A program made the position numbers and the translations under genes. A DNA stretch of 64,000 nucleotides from Populus alba (taxonomy: Eukaryota > Streptophyta > Magnoliopsida > Malpighiales > Salicaceae): positions 12,491,875-12,555,874 of the forward strand of contig NC_133300.1 in the NCBI RefSeq assembly GCF_005239225.2. Reading direction: 5' to 3'. A model generated the notes under the pieces. The model saw only the letters and a list, made by a program, of their open reading frames with translations. It was not told where the DNA came from and made no database searches. Position 1 is the stretch's first letter, and the number at the start of each line of letters is the position of its first letter. Shown here piece after piece: positions 34,039 to 46,600 of this stretch.

Positions 34039-37000
34039 AAACTATAGATAATAAGTACATTTATCTCCTTACCCTTTACATTTACATTGATATGCCTGCA
34101 TAAACTACCTTAAATCTCAAGATGCTCCTAGGCCATAATTAAGAAAACATCTCCCCCTTCAAGCTTTACCATGTAAAATGTGTAAACATACACAACATAG
34201 CCTTTCAAAAATCTTTTTCTTCCCCGTCAATGCTAACATGCGCAATGAATGTCCTCTAAATCTACAAAAAAATGATTTATTTTACAAGTATTCTTATTGT
34301 ACAAGCTCAAGCTCGTCACATAGCCTTTCAAAAAACCGTCAGTGCTAACATACGCACTGGTCTTGTTGTCCATGTTTTGTTGCCAACCGGATAAAAAAAT
34401 TAATTTCAATGTAAGGAAAAAAAATGTTATTTTCAATGTAAGAAAAAAAATTATGTTATTTGGGAGCTGTAAATTTTTTAAAAACTAAGAAAAATCATGA
34501 ACTTGAATTGAAAACTTGACGCATGTATTTAATAAAATTAATCAATAATTACTTGGGTCACCAAATGCTAAAAAAAATCATTAATGATAACCAAAAACTT
34601 AATAAAAAAGCTGAAATATAGATGCAAATAAAAAAAATGATCTCACACCATGTCATGTCATTTAATATTCTTTTATTTAATTTCATGTCAATATTTGTTT
34701 AGAAAAAAATTAAAAATAAACCTCAATCAAAACAAAATAATTTGCAAGTATAGCTCGTCATATTCTTATTAATTTGACTCACTAATAACATAGCTCTTTG
34801 GATTGCCTGAATTTCAAAGTAAACCATATTGGAGTTGGTGAAATACGACCTCATTGATCTAATAGGTCCCAACATAACTTGATTGTTGTTCTGTTTAAAA
34901 TTCAATTTAGCTGAAAAAAATTCAAGCCCTCATCTTTTTTTTTCCTTCTAAAAAAAATTTTTTAGACAATGATTATTTTTTTCAACTTAAATTAATCTAA
35001 CAAACCTTTCATATAGATCATGAATTTAGTTGGATTTAATAACCTTTTTATTTTAATCAAGTTTTTTTAATTAAATTATACGATAACAAAAATAAAAACA
35101 CAAATAAAATATTTAAGAAAATTTACAAAAAAATATTTAAGAAGGGTTGTGAAAAATCACAACGCTTGTTAATATTAAAAAAATAAAAATTGAATTAGAC
35201 TTTATTAAATAATATCTCAAATATATTTTTAATTAATTCACTTAAATGATATTTAGACCTAGCTTGAATTAAAAAAGAAAAAGAAAAAAAAAAGATATAT
35301 TTTCAAGTTGATGTCGTTTGATCTTATATCTTAAAGATATTGAGATGACCATGTCTTAAATTGAAATTGAAATGGGTTAGCCTAGTTAACTAATATTTTT
35401 TAAAACCTAACACTCATTTAATCATTCAACACTAGAAACATACGTTTATAAGAAAGTGCTAAAATAAAACTAAAGATAATAATAAAAGAAATAATTGAAT
35501 TGAAATTATATTTAAATCATAAAGGAAATAAAAATTTCATGGTGTGGATTTGCAGGATCTGGCCCATGTCCATACCCTTTTCTTCTCTCTGTTTTTTTTT
35601 TTTGTTCTTTTTTGCTTGGTAGAAGGAGCGTCTATTTCTTTAAAAAAAGTTTGATGATGCGTTATCCGCGAACCCAGTTTCTCACAACTTGAGTTAGTCA
35701 AAAATTTAGGCTGGGTTTCTTTTAGCTCTAAAAAGATATTTTTGATCTAATTTCACTTATAAAGACTGTCGGCCTCAAAAAACTAATATCCCAACTAAAA
35801 TATAACTAAATTGCTTAAAACACATAAAATAATTAAATTTTTTTTTTTTTATTAACCTTGTTTTATTTTTTATGACAAGATAGACAATAAAAAACATTTA
35901 AGATGAAACTATTTTCATCAAATAAAATACGTGAATACCATAATCGACTTATTTTGTCATTAGAGAGTGGTCAAACATAAACTTTTTTTTTTCTTTTTTT
36001 TTGTGATTTTTTCTCTAATCGGATATCTAAAAAACAAATAAAATAAAATTTTATATCAAAATAAAAATTACAAACACCAAAAAGGCCAAAATAAAAAATA
36101 TATTAAAAAGTCGCAATCTCAGCAATGCTTAAAGAACTCTTGGTTTTGAACATATTATCAAACTAGGTCCTTGAATTTCAATATCTTTGAAGTAACAAAA
36201 CTATTTAAAAAAAAAATAAATAACCGTAATGCAATGTTCATCGAGCTTGTGATCTCAACATTTAATAGCAATCAATGCATGATTTGTGGAGTATCGTTTT
36301 GGTTGGCTTTAGCATTGATGTTGATAGCTTACACACTCACTTGAGCAAGATTAGCTAAAGTGTGAGTGCGTTGTCAAGGTAGGCAGTGTGGGGTCTGTTT
36401 GTCGCGGCAAAAGTCAACTTGCGTTCTTGAATCTTCAACAGATGAACAGGAAAAGCATGTGATTACTGACCACACGGTGCCTTTTTAGCGAAAAAGAGTG
36501 CCTGAACACAAAGCACAAAGCATGCAGGGAGGGACGGTATAATGATATTTTGCCTGCTGGGGCATGCTTTTACTGGTTGATTTTGTGTTTTTTCAAAGAG
36601 AATGCCAGGGTCTCTTTTACATCCAGTCGCCTTTAGAACACTTGTTCTTTATCGAGTGGTAACCACAACCAGAGCCAGAGATACATGCTTCGAAATATTT
36701 AGAGAACTTTTGTCGTCTGCTATGGTGTTCTGGTTTTCCAGTTTGGCGGGATCGCTTTTCTGTGCAAAGAATGAAAAGACTCGTGGGGGTTCATGATACA
36801 AGTGCAAGTTGCTTCAAAGGTTCGAAACCTCTACAAATGCTTCCCAATTTTGCAAATACTTCTCGGTTTCATATGTTTATTTGTTATACACAAGGATAAT
36901 ACTTTTAGAATACAACTAAAATCTTTAAACTTCTAACATAATAAAAAGAAAATAAAAATGAAAAAAATACATTGTTTTTTATATTTATTTTTTGTGTAAT

Positions 37001-37349
37001 AACATATTTATATAGCCTTGTAACATTATAATAAATATTATGACTCTTAATGAAATAATTATATTAAGTAATTGTTATTTAATTTTATCCCAACAATCAT
37101 ATTATAAATAATTTTGGTTAAAGTTATGGAACAACAACTTCATATGATGAGGGATTAAGGACGAGAATCTTTAGTTGATGAGATTTCTTCCTTTCATGAA
37201 AGACATAGCATTGGTAATTTTAAAACTGGATGATATGTTTGTCATTCGTGGTCTTTAAATGTATAATACTCAACAATTAACAAACTTTCATCATTACCAC
37301 ACTGAGTTTTTCTACACTACAATTGTAATAATCTTTTTACTAAGGTAAA
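34039..37349. other. Gene-free stretch
   Basis: No protein family is recognised. 36240-36830 is less AT-rich and has a 64-codon frame at 36602-36796, but it shows no motif, splice context or homology that I know. A word pair at 34195-34215 and 34318-34340 (CATAGCCTTTCAAAAA, then CCGTCA.TGCTAACAT) marks a small local duplication about 123 bp apart. Confidence 0.45.
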
Positions 37350-37752
37350 TATAAAGTTGCTTTTGACTTCTCCATGGTTGAGCTTGTTGCACCTGAGAAT
37401 CAACTTGAAACTTACATTCTTGACATGAGATCTTGTGAGGAATTTTCAAAGCTAGAGGAATCAATGATCTTGCTCAAAAATTGGTGGAGACAAAAAAGGT
37501 TATGATGAACCCTTTAGTATTTTTAGTTGTAAAATTAGTATTAATTAATTTTAACCAGTGGTTACTGCAATAATAGAGAGAATATTTTCAATGATGAAAT
37601 TGAAAAAAAATCAATTATACAATCGAATTGGAGATTATTGGTTGAATGATTGTTTGGTTACTTATATTGAAAAAAAAAATATATATTTGAAAGTGTTGAT
37701 AATGAAAAGATCCTGCGATGTTTTCAACATATGAAGTCTCACAGGGGGCAAT
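37350..37752 (+). pseudogene. hAT transposase-like 3' fragment (C-terminal dimerisation region)
   Basis: Translation of three shifting frames gives successive pieces of the C-terminus of plant hAT-type TTF zinc-finger proteins: FDFSMVELVAPENQLETYIL with DMRSCEEFSK (about 37360-37450), ARGINDLAQKLVETKK (after a shift), VTAIIERIFSMMKLKKNQLY with NRIGDYWLNDCLVTYIEKK (about 37558-37678), and ILRCFQHMKSHRG (about 37710-37748). The hAT dimerisation motif is in the third piece. At least two frameshifts show that it is dead. No terminal inverted repeats or 8-bp duplications were found. Confidence 0.75.
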
Positions 37753-39794
37753 TGTAAATTATAAGAAGATAATAGAATTCTGTGGAGCATATTTTTATAA
37801 TATATGTAAATTTTTTAACTTTATATTAAAAGCTTATGATTTTTGGACATTTTAGATCTTAATTAATTTAGTTATATACTTATATTATCTTGTCCCTATT
37901 GATATTGGATCCTAAATCCATTTTTTGTTTCAACCTCATTCCAGTAGTTGTTTTTCTTACCATGTTGCTAAATAGTTTTTTTATGAGCGGATCATTCACT
38001 AAATTATTCACAAATTTTACATAGATAATAATGATTATTCTATTTATAATAAACTTTCAAACATATCCATGAAGAATACTTGTGCGCGAAGTGCGAGTCA
38101 AGTATCTTTTAGGTGATTCAATCCTGAATGAAGGTCAATTGCTTTTGATTTTCTAGGCGATTGTGGAATTGGAAGAAGATGGACAAAAATGAAAAAGATA
38201 TTAAACATGCATGGCGTGACAAATATTTTTTAAAAATACACTTTGATCCTTAAAATTTAAAAATAACATAGATTGTACAATTTAGGTACCTTTAAATTTT
38301 TACAAAAATCAGTTTTGGTACGAAAGTCTATTTGTATTATTTTTTATTACACAAAATAGATTTTTTTTTTTGTGTCCATGAGTTCCATGAGATAAGAGGC
38401 TTGATGGTGTTTTCTTAGAGTCTCGATGTTGTCTGAAAAAATAGATCTAAACCAAGGAGAATCTGATCCAACTTAATTTTGAGTTTTTGGACTATTTTTT
38501 GGGTATTTTTAGTTGATGAATTGGTTTGTGAATGTTCCAAAAATGTTACAAAGGTGTTTTTAGATTAAAATGACTTAAAAATTGAGTTTTTTGAACAAAA
38601 AAAATTCTGCCTTGATTTCTCGGGCTCCACAGTGGTGGCTGAAATTTGAGCTCGAAGGTGACATGATTAAGTGGCCTTGGCATGCAACAAAAAAATTTTG
38701 CATGCATATTTTTATATAAAAAAAAAATTGCATTTTTATTATGTTTTAAAAACACAAAAATGGATACCGTAGGATTTTAGCTAAAATTTCAAAAATATCA
38801 CAAAATTAATTTATTTAATTAATATTTGAGGTATAAATTTTACAATGTAATGCACACTCTTATTATTAAATTAAATGAGTTAATAGCAACAAATATGAGG
38901 AGTTAGCTATAGACTTTATTATTTAAAGGTATAAAATTATTCTATAAAGTATATCTTCAGATATTAAAGATACAAAGTAAGAAATAAATGTGATACTAAA
39001 ATTTAGGCTCTATAACATTTAGGATTTAACTCAATGAGGTAGAGACTTCCTCACAAAGAGAGATTTGCCTTAAACTTTATAAAAGACTAACGAATAGAAA
39101 CATGATTGGGCAAAATAACCAATGAACAATGTAACTTACCATATGTATGATGCATTAGGAGTGATGTGTTTTTTTCCTTGTATAATTAGTTCCCTTACAC
39201 TGACTCTCGCAAACCATTAGGTATTTTAATAATCGTGATATTAGGAGGCAGCTTTTTTAAAATCATAATTTTATGATTAATCTCAAAATCGTTCAGTCGA
39301 TGATGAAAATCCATCATTCGACACTATGCATGCCACGACAATTTACATTTCCTTTTTTTTATTATATAATTGAATTAATCAAGCATAGTGAAATCATTAA
39401 AGTCAATAATCTAAATCTTAGATTTATTATTTTTGTATACTAAAAAATAGTTGATCTAATTACAGTGTAGCGAGAAGTAAGACTCATAATTGATAAATTA
39501 TGAGATGCAATTTAAGCGAAACTTTTATTTATTTTATGTACTTATGCATTCATCCCTGGAATTAATTAATTAATGATATATTAATCATGCTATTTTTCTT
39601 GATTTTGTATGAATCCAAACTTATGTCAAATGAACGGCCTATGGGCTTTTATCCGGCATAAATTTTGTAGCACAAATACCATTGCAAGGTCACTGTCCGT
39701 ATCTTGTATTTGAGATACACTACGGAGATTAACCCAGTGGGCTTAAAGCAGGATCCGCTAAAAGAAAACCCAATTGTTACTTTTTTAAAAAAAC
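37753..39794. other. Gene-free stretch
   Basis: No gene is recognised. 38080-38780 has several open but unconvincing frames in repeat-like DNA. Confidence 0.4.
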
Positions 39795-40010
39795 TATTGC
39801 TAGCAAAGCTTAGCTGTTTTTACATTTTAAAATTTTTTTTAAAAAAAAATTAATTTTTTTTATTTTTTTGTTTCAATTAATATTTATTTTATATTTTTAA
39901 ATCATTTTAATACATTAATATTAAAAATAATTTTTAAAAAATTAAAAAAATATTATTTTAATATATTTATAAATAAAAAATATTTTTAAAAATAATTATA
40001 ACCATATTTC
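39795..40010 (-). repeat. Family S short dispersed element
   Basis: In minus orientation: AGCTGTTTTTACATTTTAAA, CATTTTAATACATTAATATT, AAAAATAATTTTTAAAAAAT. Confidence 0.6.
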
Positions 40011-42284
40011 TCAGCACATTATAATTATAATAAACAGAAAAGGTCCATTTACTTTTAACTCAGAATTTGACCATCCATGGAGATGGAGACAAATCAGATG
40101 CTTTATTTAAGCATAAACCCTGACACATTTTAATGTAGATAGGTTTCTTTTCAATAATATTTATGAGTCATGACCATAACTTTCTTTTCCACATGGCATT
40201 GTCCCAAATTTATTGCAGCCTGTTTAGAAGTTGGACATCTTCCATATAGCGCCACCTTCCAATAATAACATCCTCTTCGGTTCAATATTTTTTCTTGTTA
40301 TTGGATCGATCGATCATGCATTACTTTAAATATTAATTTTTTCTGTTTTAGTGAGCGACTTTATATATCTGTTTGACAATTTTAAAATACTTTATTTATA
40401 ATTATTTTCATTGTTTATCAAATATTTTATTTATACTCCATTTTCAATAATGAATTAACTCATGATATGGAAAAATCTCAAAATTAACATGATCATTTAA
40501 ATAAATAAAAAAATAAAGGTATAATATGACAAAGCTCAGCAAAAAAATTAAGATTTGCATCAAAAAAAAGACACAAACAAAAACAAAAGACTTCCTTCAT
40601 ATTAAGTTTCTTACGTGAGAGATAAGGCGGTACAAAAAGAGACCTCTTATAAAAAAAAAAGAGATTTTTTTTTAAAAAAACAATGAAAAATAATCAAGAA
40701 ACCATGATATGAAGAAGATATTATTTAGATGAAGAGTAAGCCAAAATAAAATGATCACTTGAAAAACTAAATTTTAAAAAGAAATATTTATTTAGTAAGA
40801 TATATGTGGTAACATAGAAGAAAAATAGCTAGTAATAGCCATGTTTTAAAAAAATATAATTGCTAAAGATAAACATGTAGTTAATAACAACAATAGAAAT
40901 AATGTATATCAAACTCATAAAAAAAAAAAGATAAACATGTTAAATAAATAATCAAGTAAATATTATTAATTATTTCCTAATCAATAATACTTAATTAATT
41001 CCTCAAATTTGACCTAAGAATGTTATATTAAATTAGCTTACTTGATATATTTTTTTTAATACATCAAGTTAATTAATTTCTTTTCCAATAGGTTAGATCA
41101 TCCATATTATGTTTTGAGATTGATGCATTTACAAAATTAATTTTTTTCACGATCGTTTTTAGATTTGCACTAGGATGATAAATAGAAAAAAACAACCTTA
41201 TGGATTAAGTTTTTTCTAACAGTTAAACTTAACATTTAATTATTTTTAAATTACCCGTCATAATTGAATGTGCTAACCTCCTGGTTTTCTTAGAAATTAA
41301 AACTTAGATGAAGTTATAATTTCGATTTGTATTAGTATGTTTTTTATACCATTATTGTGATTTATTATGTCCTTCAATCATTTGTTTTTAGTTTTTTTTT
41401 TTTCAAAATTATATAATTTTTAGTTATATACATCACCGAATCATGTTGGGTGCAAAATAAGGTTAGTTCAAGATTTTTTACAAAATAATAAAGTGACATT
41501 TGCTTTAATTCATAATGTTTTTAGTCAAATTATTATTTTTAACATGTTTTTATTTTCTTTGAATTGAGTTATGTTAGATAATTTTTATATAATTTAATTT
41601 TTTTTAAAAAATATATTAATAATACCTATATATATATTTTTATATTTATTTTTAAAAAATTAACTCGACTCCCATCATATTTCTCCATCATATTCACATC
41701 ACAGTAAATGATGTAGTAGGCTACTATATGAAAACATAAACGGATTGGATTGCGAGATTTTCAAACCCAAGCGATATTAATGAGGACATTATATACAAGG
41801 GCATATTAATTAATGTATCCTAATTATAATTATCATAATTTTTAAGAAGCCAAAATTTCTTAATAAATGGGTAAAAACCCTGTAGCGGACGAAGACGGCA
41901 AATAGCTGCACACCTAATTCTCAAGGTGGAAAATGTAATTATAATTATTTTTTAAAATATTTTTATATTAAAATATATATTTAAATAAATAATACTTTTA
42001 ACAACAGCATAAAACACACTTCCAAATAAATCCTTACTAGCATTGTCTGCCTTTTTCTCCCGCATCTCTTTTTATTTGCATCCATTATTCTTGATGGGTA
42101 AATTGTTGTTTGTAGAAATCATATTATTAGCTTTCAGTATCTCACTGGTCTACTGACTTGCTGGGTGACCTTTTCTAAAAAAAAAAAAAAAAAAACCACT
42201 AAGTTGCAACAAATTTAACGAGTCAAAACGCTAGTCATACAATGGTTCTGTTCTTGTAGAACTTGACATCTAAAGAACATATTT
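40011..42284. other. Gene-free AT-rich stretch
   Basis: No gene, RNA or transposon terminus is recognised in about 2.3 kb. A partial family S element lies near 41935-42010, and an A-run of about 18 at 42178-42195. Confidence 0.45.
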
Positions 42285-42460
42285 GTAAATATGATTTTGA
42301 TTGTTTTTTTTAATGTTTTTTATGTTCAAATATATTAAAATAATATTTTTTTTATTTAAAAAATTAATTTTAAAATCTATATATCAAAATAATTCAAAAT
42401 ATATAAAAATAAATTTTTAATAAAAAAAAAAATAAAAATTTATAGAATACGATGTACACC
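42285..42460 (+). repeat. Family S short dispersed element
   Basis: Words: TTTTTTATGTTCAAATATAT, TAAAATAATATTTTTTTTAT, CTATATATCAAAATAATTCA. Confidence 0.55.
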
Positions 42461-43144
42461 GTGTTCCCAAACTATACCAATTTCTCAGAAAAATTTATTT
42501 TAAGATATATTATTTTTTTCCTTTCCTAAACATTTAAAAGTCTTCAATATCATGATGTTTATTTTTCAAATTTTCATCGGAAAGCTTTTCTACCTCACTG
42601 TAAGCTTTCGATCAATGCAAACCTAAATGTTTTTAGAGCTTGAAATTTACACGTATTTAAAGTATTTTTACTTAATTTTTATATTTAAATGTTTATTAAC
42701 TACAGTGTTTGATATTTAAGATTTAAATAACTTGTAAATTGTAATGACTCTTATAAAAAATAATCACTGATATATTATAATTAAGACATTTTCTATTTTT
42801 CATATCAAGTTATGTACAAAAATTTAATGTCTTTTTTTTTTTTAAATCAAGCACAATACAATGAATTGGAAAAATATTTTAATCAGGAAAAGAATATTTT
42901 GATATTTTTTTCTAAGATAAAATTTAGTTGATTTACAATAAAAATAAATAGAATAAATTATTAAAAACAAACATAAAAATAAATTACCTGTCTTTTTAAG
43001 TTTATTTTTGATTACTGAAATTAATAAAAATATTTATAATAGAGAAAAATCAAAAGAAATAAAACTGAAATTTTATTTATTAAATAAAAAATATGATAAA
43101 AAATAAGCTAGAAGTCTAAAAGCAAGAGAATTAGAATATATAAA

Positions 43145-43325
43145 AAGCCTATTTGGTATTGTAGTAATGATTATTTATTTAAAATTTCATGTTTTATATT
43201 TTTTAAAATTAAAACTTGACATCTACATATCTAAAAGATCTAAAAAAAAAAAAAAAAAAAATATTAATTTAATACAAAAAAATTTCAAACTCTAACAAAA
43301 AAAAGCTTTCTAACTGCCAAAATAA
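43145..43325 (+). repeat. Family S short dispersed element upstream of SMC4
   Basis: Words: ATTTTTTAAAATTAAAACTT, GACATCTACATATCTAAAAG, TATTAATTTAATACAAAAAA. It ends about 310 bp before the SMC4 start codon. Confidence 0.55.
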
Positions 43326-43396
43326 ACGGGCCAAACTGCAGGGACCAAAAATACACAAAATGGACTCTATCCACTAAAATGTTAAGCCCAACAACA

Positions 43397-43407
43397 TCCA
43401 ACGGCCC
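43397..43407 (+). promoter_or_regulatory. MSA-like element (MYB3R site) upstream of SMC4
   Basis: TCCAACGGCCC matches the plant M-phase-specific activator consensus YCYAACGGYYA in 10 of 11 positions, with an intact AACGG core. It lies 231 bp before the ATG. MSA elements drive G2/M expression through three-repeat MYB factors, which suits a condensin subunit. Confidence 0.5.
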
Positions 43408-43441
43408 ATTTCAAATTTGGAAAATTTACACCATTTTCAAA

Positions 43442-43449
43442 TTCCCGCC
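43442..43449 (+). promoter_or_regulatory. E2F-like site upstream of SMC4
   Basis: TTCCCGCC fits the E2F/DP consensus (TTSSCGSS) and lies 189 bp before the ATG. With the nearby MSA-like site it suggests cell-cycle-controlled transcription. The function is inferred from motif and gene identity. Confidence 0.5.
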
Positions 43450-43637
43450 AAATCCCTATTCCTTTTTCCCCAAAACCATAAACATTATTTATTTCTCCTT
43501 TTCTTTTTAATTTTTTTTTCCCTTAAGATACTTTTGGTGCGACCTCTCAGTACAGAATCGGTACAGGCACAAATAAATCACAGAGAAGAACAGCAAAAAA
43601 AACCCCCAAGGAGAACCGAGTTAACTCGGCGAAAGAA

Positions 43638-46600
43638 ATGGGGATGGAATCAGGGGACGATGAATTCATGACAAGCGAGTCCAACTCAGTTCGCACTTCT
43701 GCTGGTGGATCTTCGAAAGCCCCGAGGCTGTTCATTAAAGAAATGATCATGAGGAACTTCAAATCTTACGCTGGTGAACAACGCGTTGGTCCTTTCCACA
43801 AGGTTGGTTAGGGTTTCAATTTTGTGATATTTGTTTCTCTTTTTTGGTTTAATTTCCATTTCTAGGTTTTGCTTCTAATGAACTTCCAATTTCTCAATTT
43901 GTTTTTGCTTAATTTTAACTTGTTAGTGTTTGTTTATCTGTGAATTTTGGGGGATTAGAGTTTTTCTGCTGTGGTGGGCCCCAACGGGAGCGGCAAGAGC
44001 AATGTGATTGATGCAATGCTATTTGTATTTGGAAAGCGAGCGAAACAGGTCCTCTTCCTCTCTCTATGTTTCTATTATGCAAATTGTTAGGTTCAGCAGT
44101 TACGAAAAGGAATTAATTTTCTGTAAGCTAATTGAGTAGTTTCAATTTTTTAAGGGAGACCCTGTGTATGTTGATTTACTTGCTTGGTTCTTGGTTTTTC
44201 AATTTTTGATGTTTGTGTTGGTTTTGAATTTGCAGATGAGACTTAATAAGGTTTCAGAGCTTATCCACAATTCAACCAATCATCAGAATCTGGACAGCGC
44301 CGGTGTTTCTGTTCATTTTCAGGAGATTATTGACCTGGTAATTTGGGTTTCGATTTTTAGCGAGTAATGGCTTTCATCTTCTTGTTTATGAATAGTGTAG
44401 AAGAAAAGGAAACAGGATTTCAAGTTTTTATGTTGTTTTTGTTTCTTGAAACTCATATTTTGTTGATTGATGAGGATTTGTTTTTTGAAATCAATTGATT
44501 ACAGAAGATCTCTTGGTCGATTCTAATGTCATGATACTTGCAATCCATGTTCTTAACCATTATAGGATGATGGGACCTATGAGGCTGTTTCAGGAAGTGA
44601 TTTTGTAATTACAAGAGTTGCATTTCGGGATAACTCATCCAAGTACTACATCAATGATCGTTTGAGCAATTTTACTGAAGTTACCAAGAAACTGAAAGGA
44701 AAAGGAGTTGACCTGGACAATAATCGTTTTCTGATTCTTCAGGTTTGTTATCTAACCACAGGGCTGTAATTTGAGCATGGAGTATGTTTCCATAGGTTTT
44801 GAAAATTGCTTGCTGGTTTTTATCAGGGTGAGGTTGAACAGATTTCATTGATGAGGCCAAAAGCTCAAGGACTCCATGATGAAGGTTTTCTTGAATATTT
44901 AGAGGACATAATTGGAACTAACAAATATGTTGAAAAAATTGATGAATCATCCAAGGAGTGAGTACTTTTCTTATTCTTATATTTATCACATGTACTCATT
45001 TTGCATTTTATCCATTATCATATTTGAAATTTTACTTTACATGTATTATCTGTGAAGCCAAAATGGACATGTATTCCTAACTTCTACAAGCATTCCTACT
45101 GACTCCATAGGTTGGAATCCCTTAACGAGAAAAGATCTGGGGTGGTACAGATGGTTAAGTTGGCTGAGAAGGAAAGAGATAGCTTGGAGGTTGGTTTTCT
45201 TTGTCTCTTTTTATCATATCAATTCAAACATGTTTAACCAACCTGTTGTTTTCTTTCCATGAAATAGGATGTGAAGAATGAAGCAGAGGCCTACATGCTT
45301 CAAGAGTTATCATTACTGAAATGGCAAGAGAAAGCCACAAAATTGGCGCATGAAGATACTAGTGCAAAAATGATGGAACTGCACACTAGTGTATCTAGTT
45401 TGGAAGAAAATTTAAAGGCTGAAAGGTTTTTCTTTTCTTCTCAAGTTATAGCATTAGCTTTAGATTTCCTTACGACAGAAACTTGCAAGTGTTGAAGGTT
45501 TTTTTTTTTTTTTTCCTAGAGAGAAGATTCAAGAAAGTCACAAAACAATGAAGGAGCTTGAGATTGTGCATAAAAAGTATATTAAAAGACAAGAGGTTCG
45601 TTTTGTGTGATCTCTATATATTATAACTGTGCTTGTACATTCAACACTTGTAATTGATTTTTGGTTTTTCAGCCAAGTAGAGAAAATGTGAGTCTATCAA
45701 ACATAAAGCTCTTTTAGCTGTAGATATAAGACCTGGCTTGGCTTGGCGGGTCAACTCGGGTTTGGCCTGTGCTGGGTTAGAGAAAAGATCTGGTCATTTT
45801 TTTTTTTTTTAACTAAAATGAGGTTGTTTTAGGCTTTGTTTTTCAAAAAATAAAAGTATAAGGTTGGGTGTCAACCCCCAGACTTGTGACCTAAGCCTTG
45901 GGTCGGGTTGAGTCTTATAACTATGATTTTGGCCACCACATATCATGACTGCATTTAACAGTGCCATCCTAAATTTGTACCGATTGTATCTGTTGATGTG
46001 CTGTCCAACCTTGTCTTGGATTCAGGAACTTGACAATGATCTCAGAACCTGTAAAGAGGAGTTCAAGGAGTTTGAAAGGCAGGATGTTAAATACCGGGAG
46101 GATCTGAAGCACATGAAGCAAAAGATGAAGAAACTTGAAGATAAACTTGAAAAAGTAGGGTAAAAAAGTGACCTATTTCAATTGAAAACACACATTTTTC
46201 TCACTTTGTTTCCCTTGTAGGATTCGTCAAAGATTGATGACTTAACAAAAGAATGTGAGAACTCGGCAAATTTGATTCCAAAACTTGAAGATAACATCCC
46301 CAAACTTCAGAAACTCTTGCTCGAGGAGGAGAGGATGCTAGAAGAAGTTGTGGAAAATTCTAAAGGTTGTAAAATTTCATTTTTGATTGATTTGGATACA
46401 AATAAGAAAATGATTTTTTATTGAATATAGTTTTTTCAGAGCTTATATTCCATGTTATTGTCCAAATAGGATATAATATGTTTATATTATACATGTTTGA
46501 CATCATTTTAGGTGATTCATGTTTTGCTGCTTGTTGATGACCGTGCACCCCTAGCAGTACAAAACTGGTGCTTAATTGTTTGAATAAACATTTAATTGTT

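Noticed and set aside
36602..36796. 64-codon frame in a less AT-rich stretch
   Set aside because: No motif, splice signal or family match is visible; composition alone is not enough.
43417..43671. Open frame overlapping the SMC4 start
   Set aside because: It reads another frame over the 5' UTR and first codons of SMC4 and has no similarity to the family.
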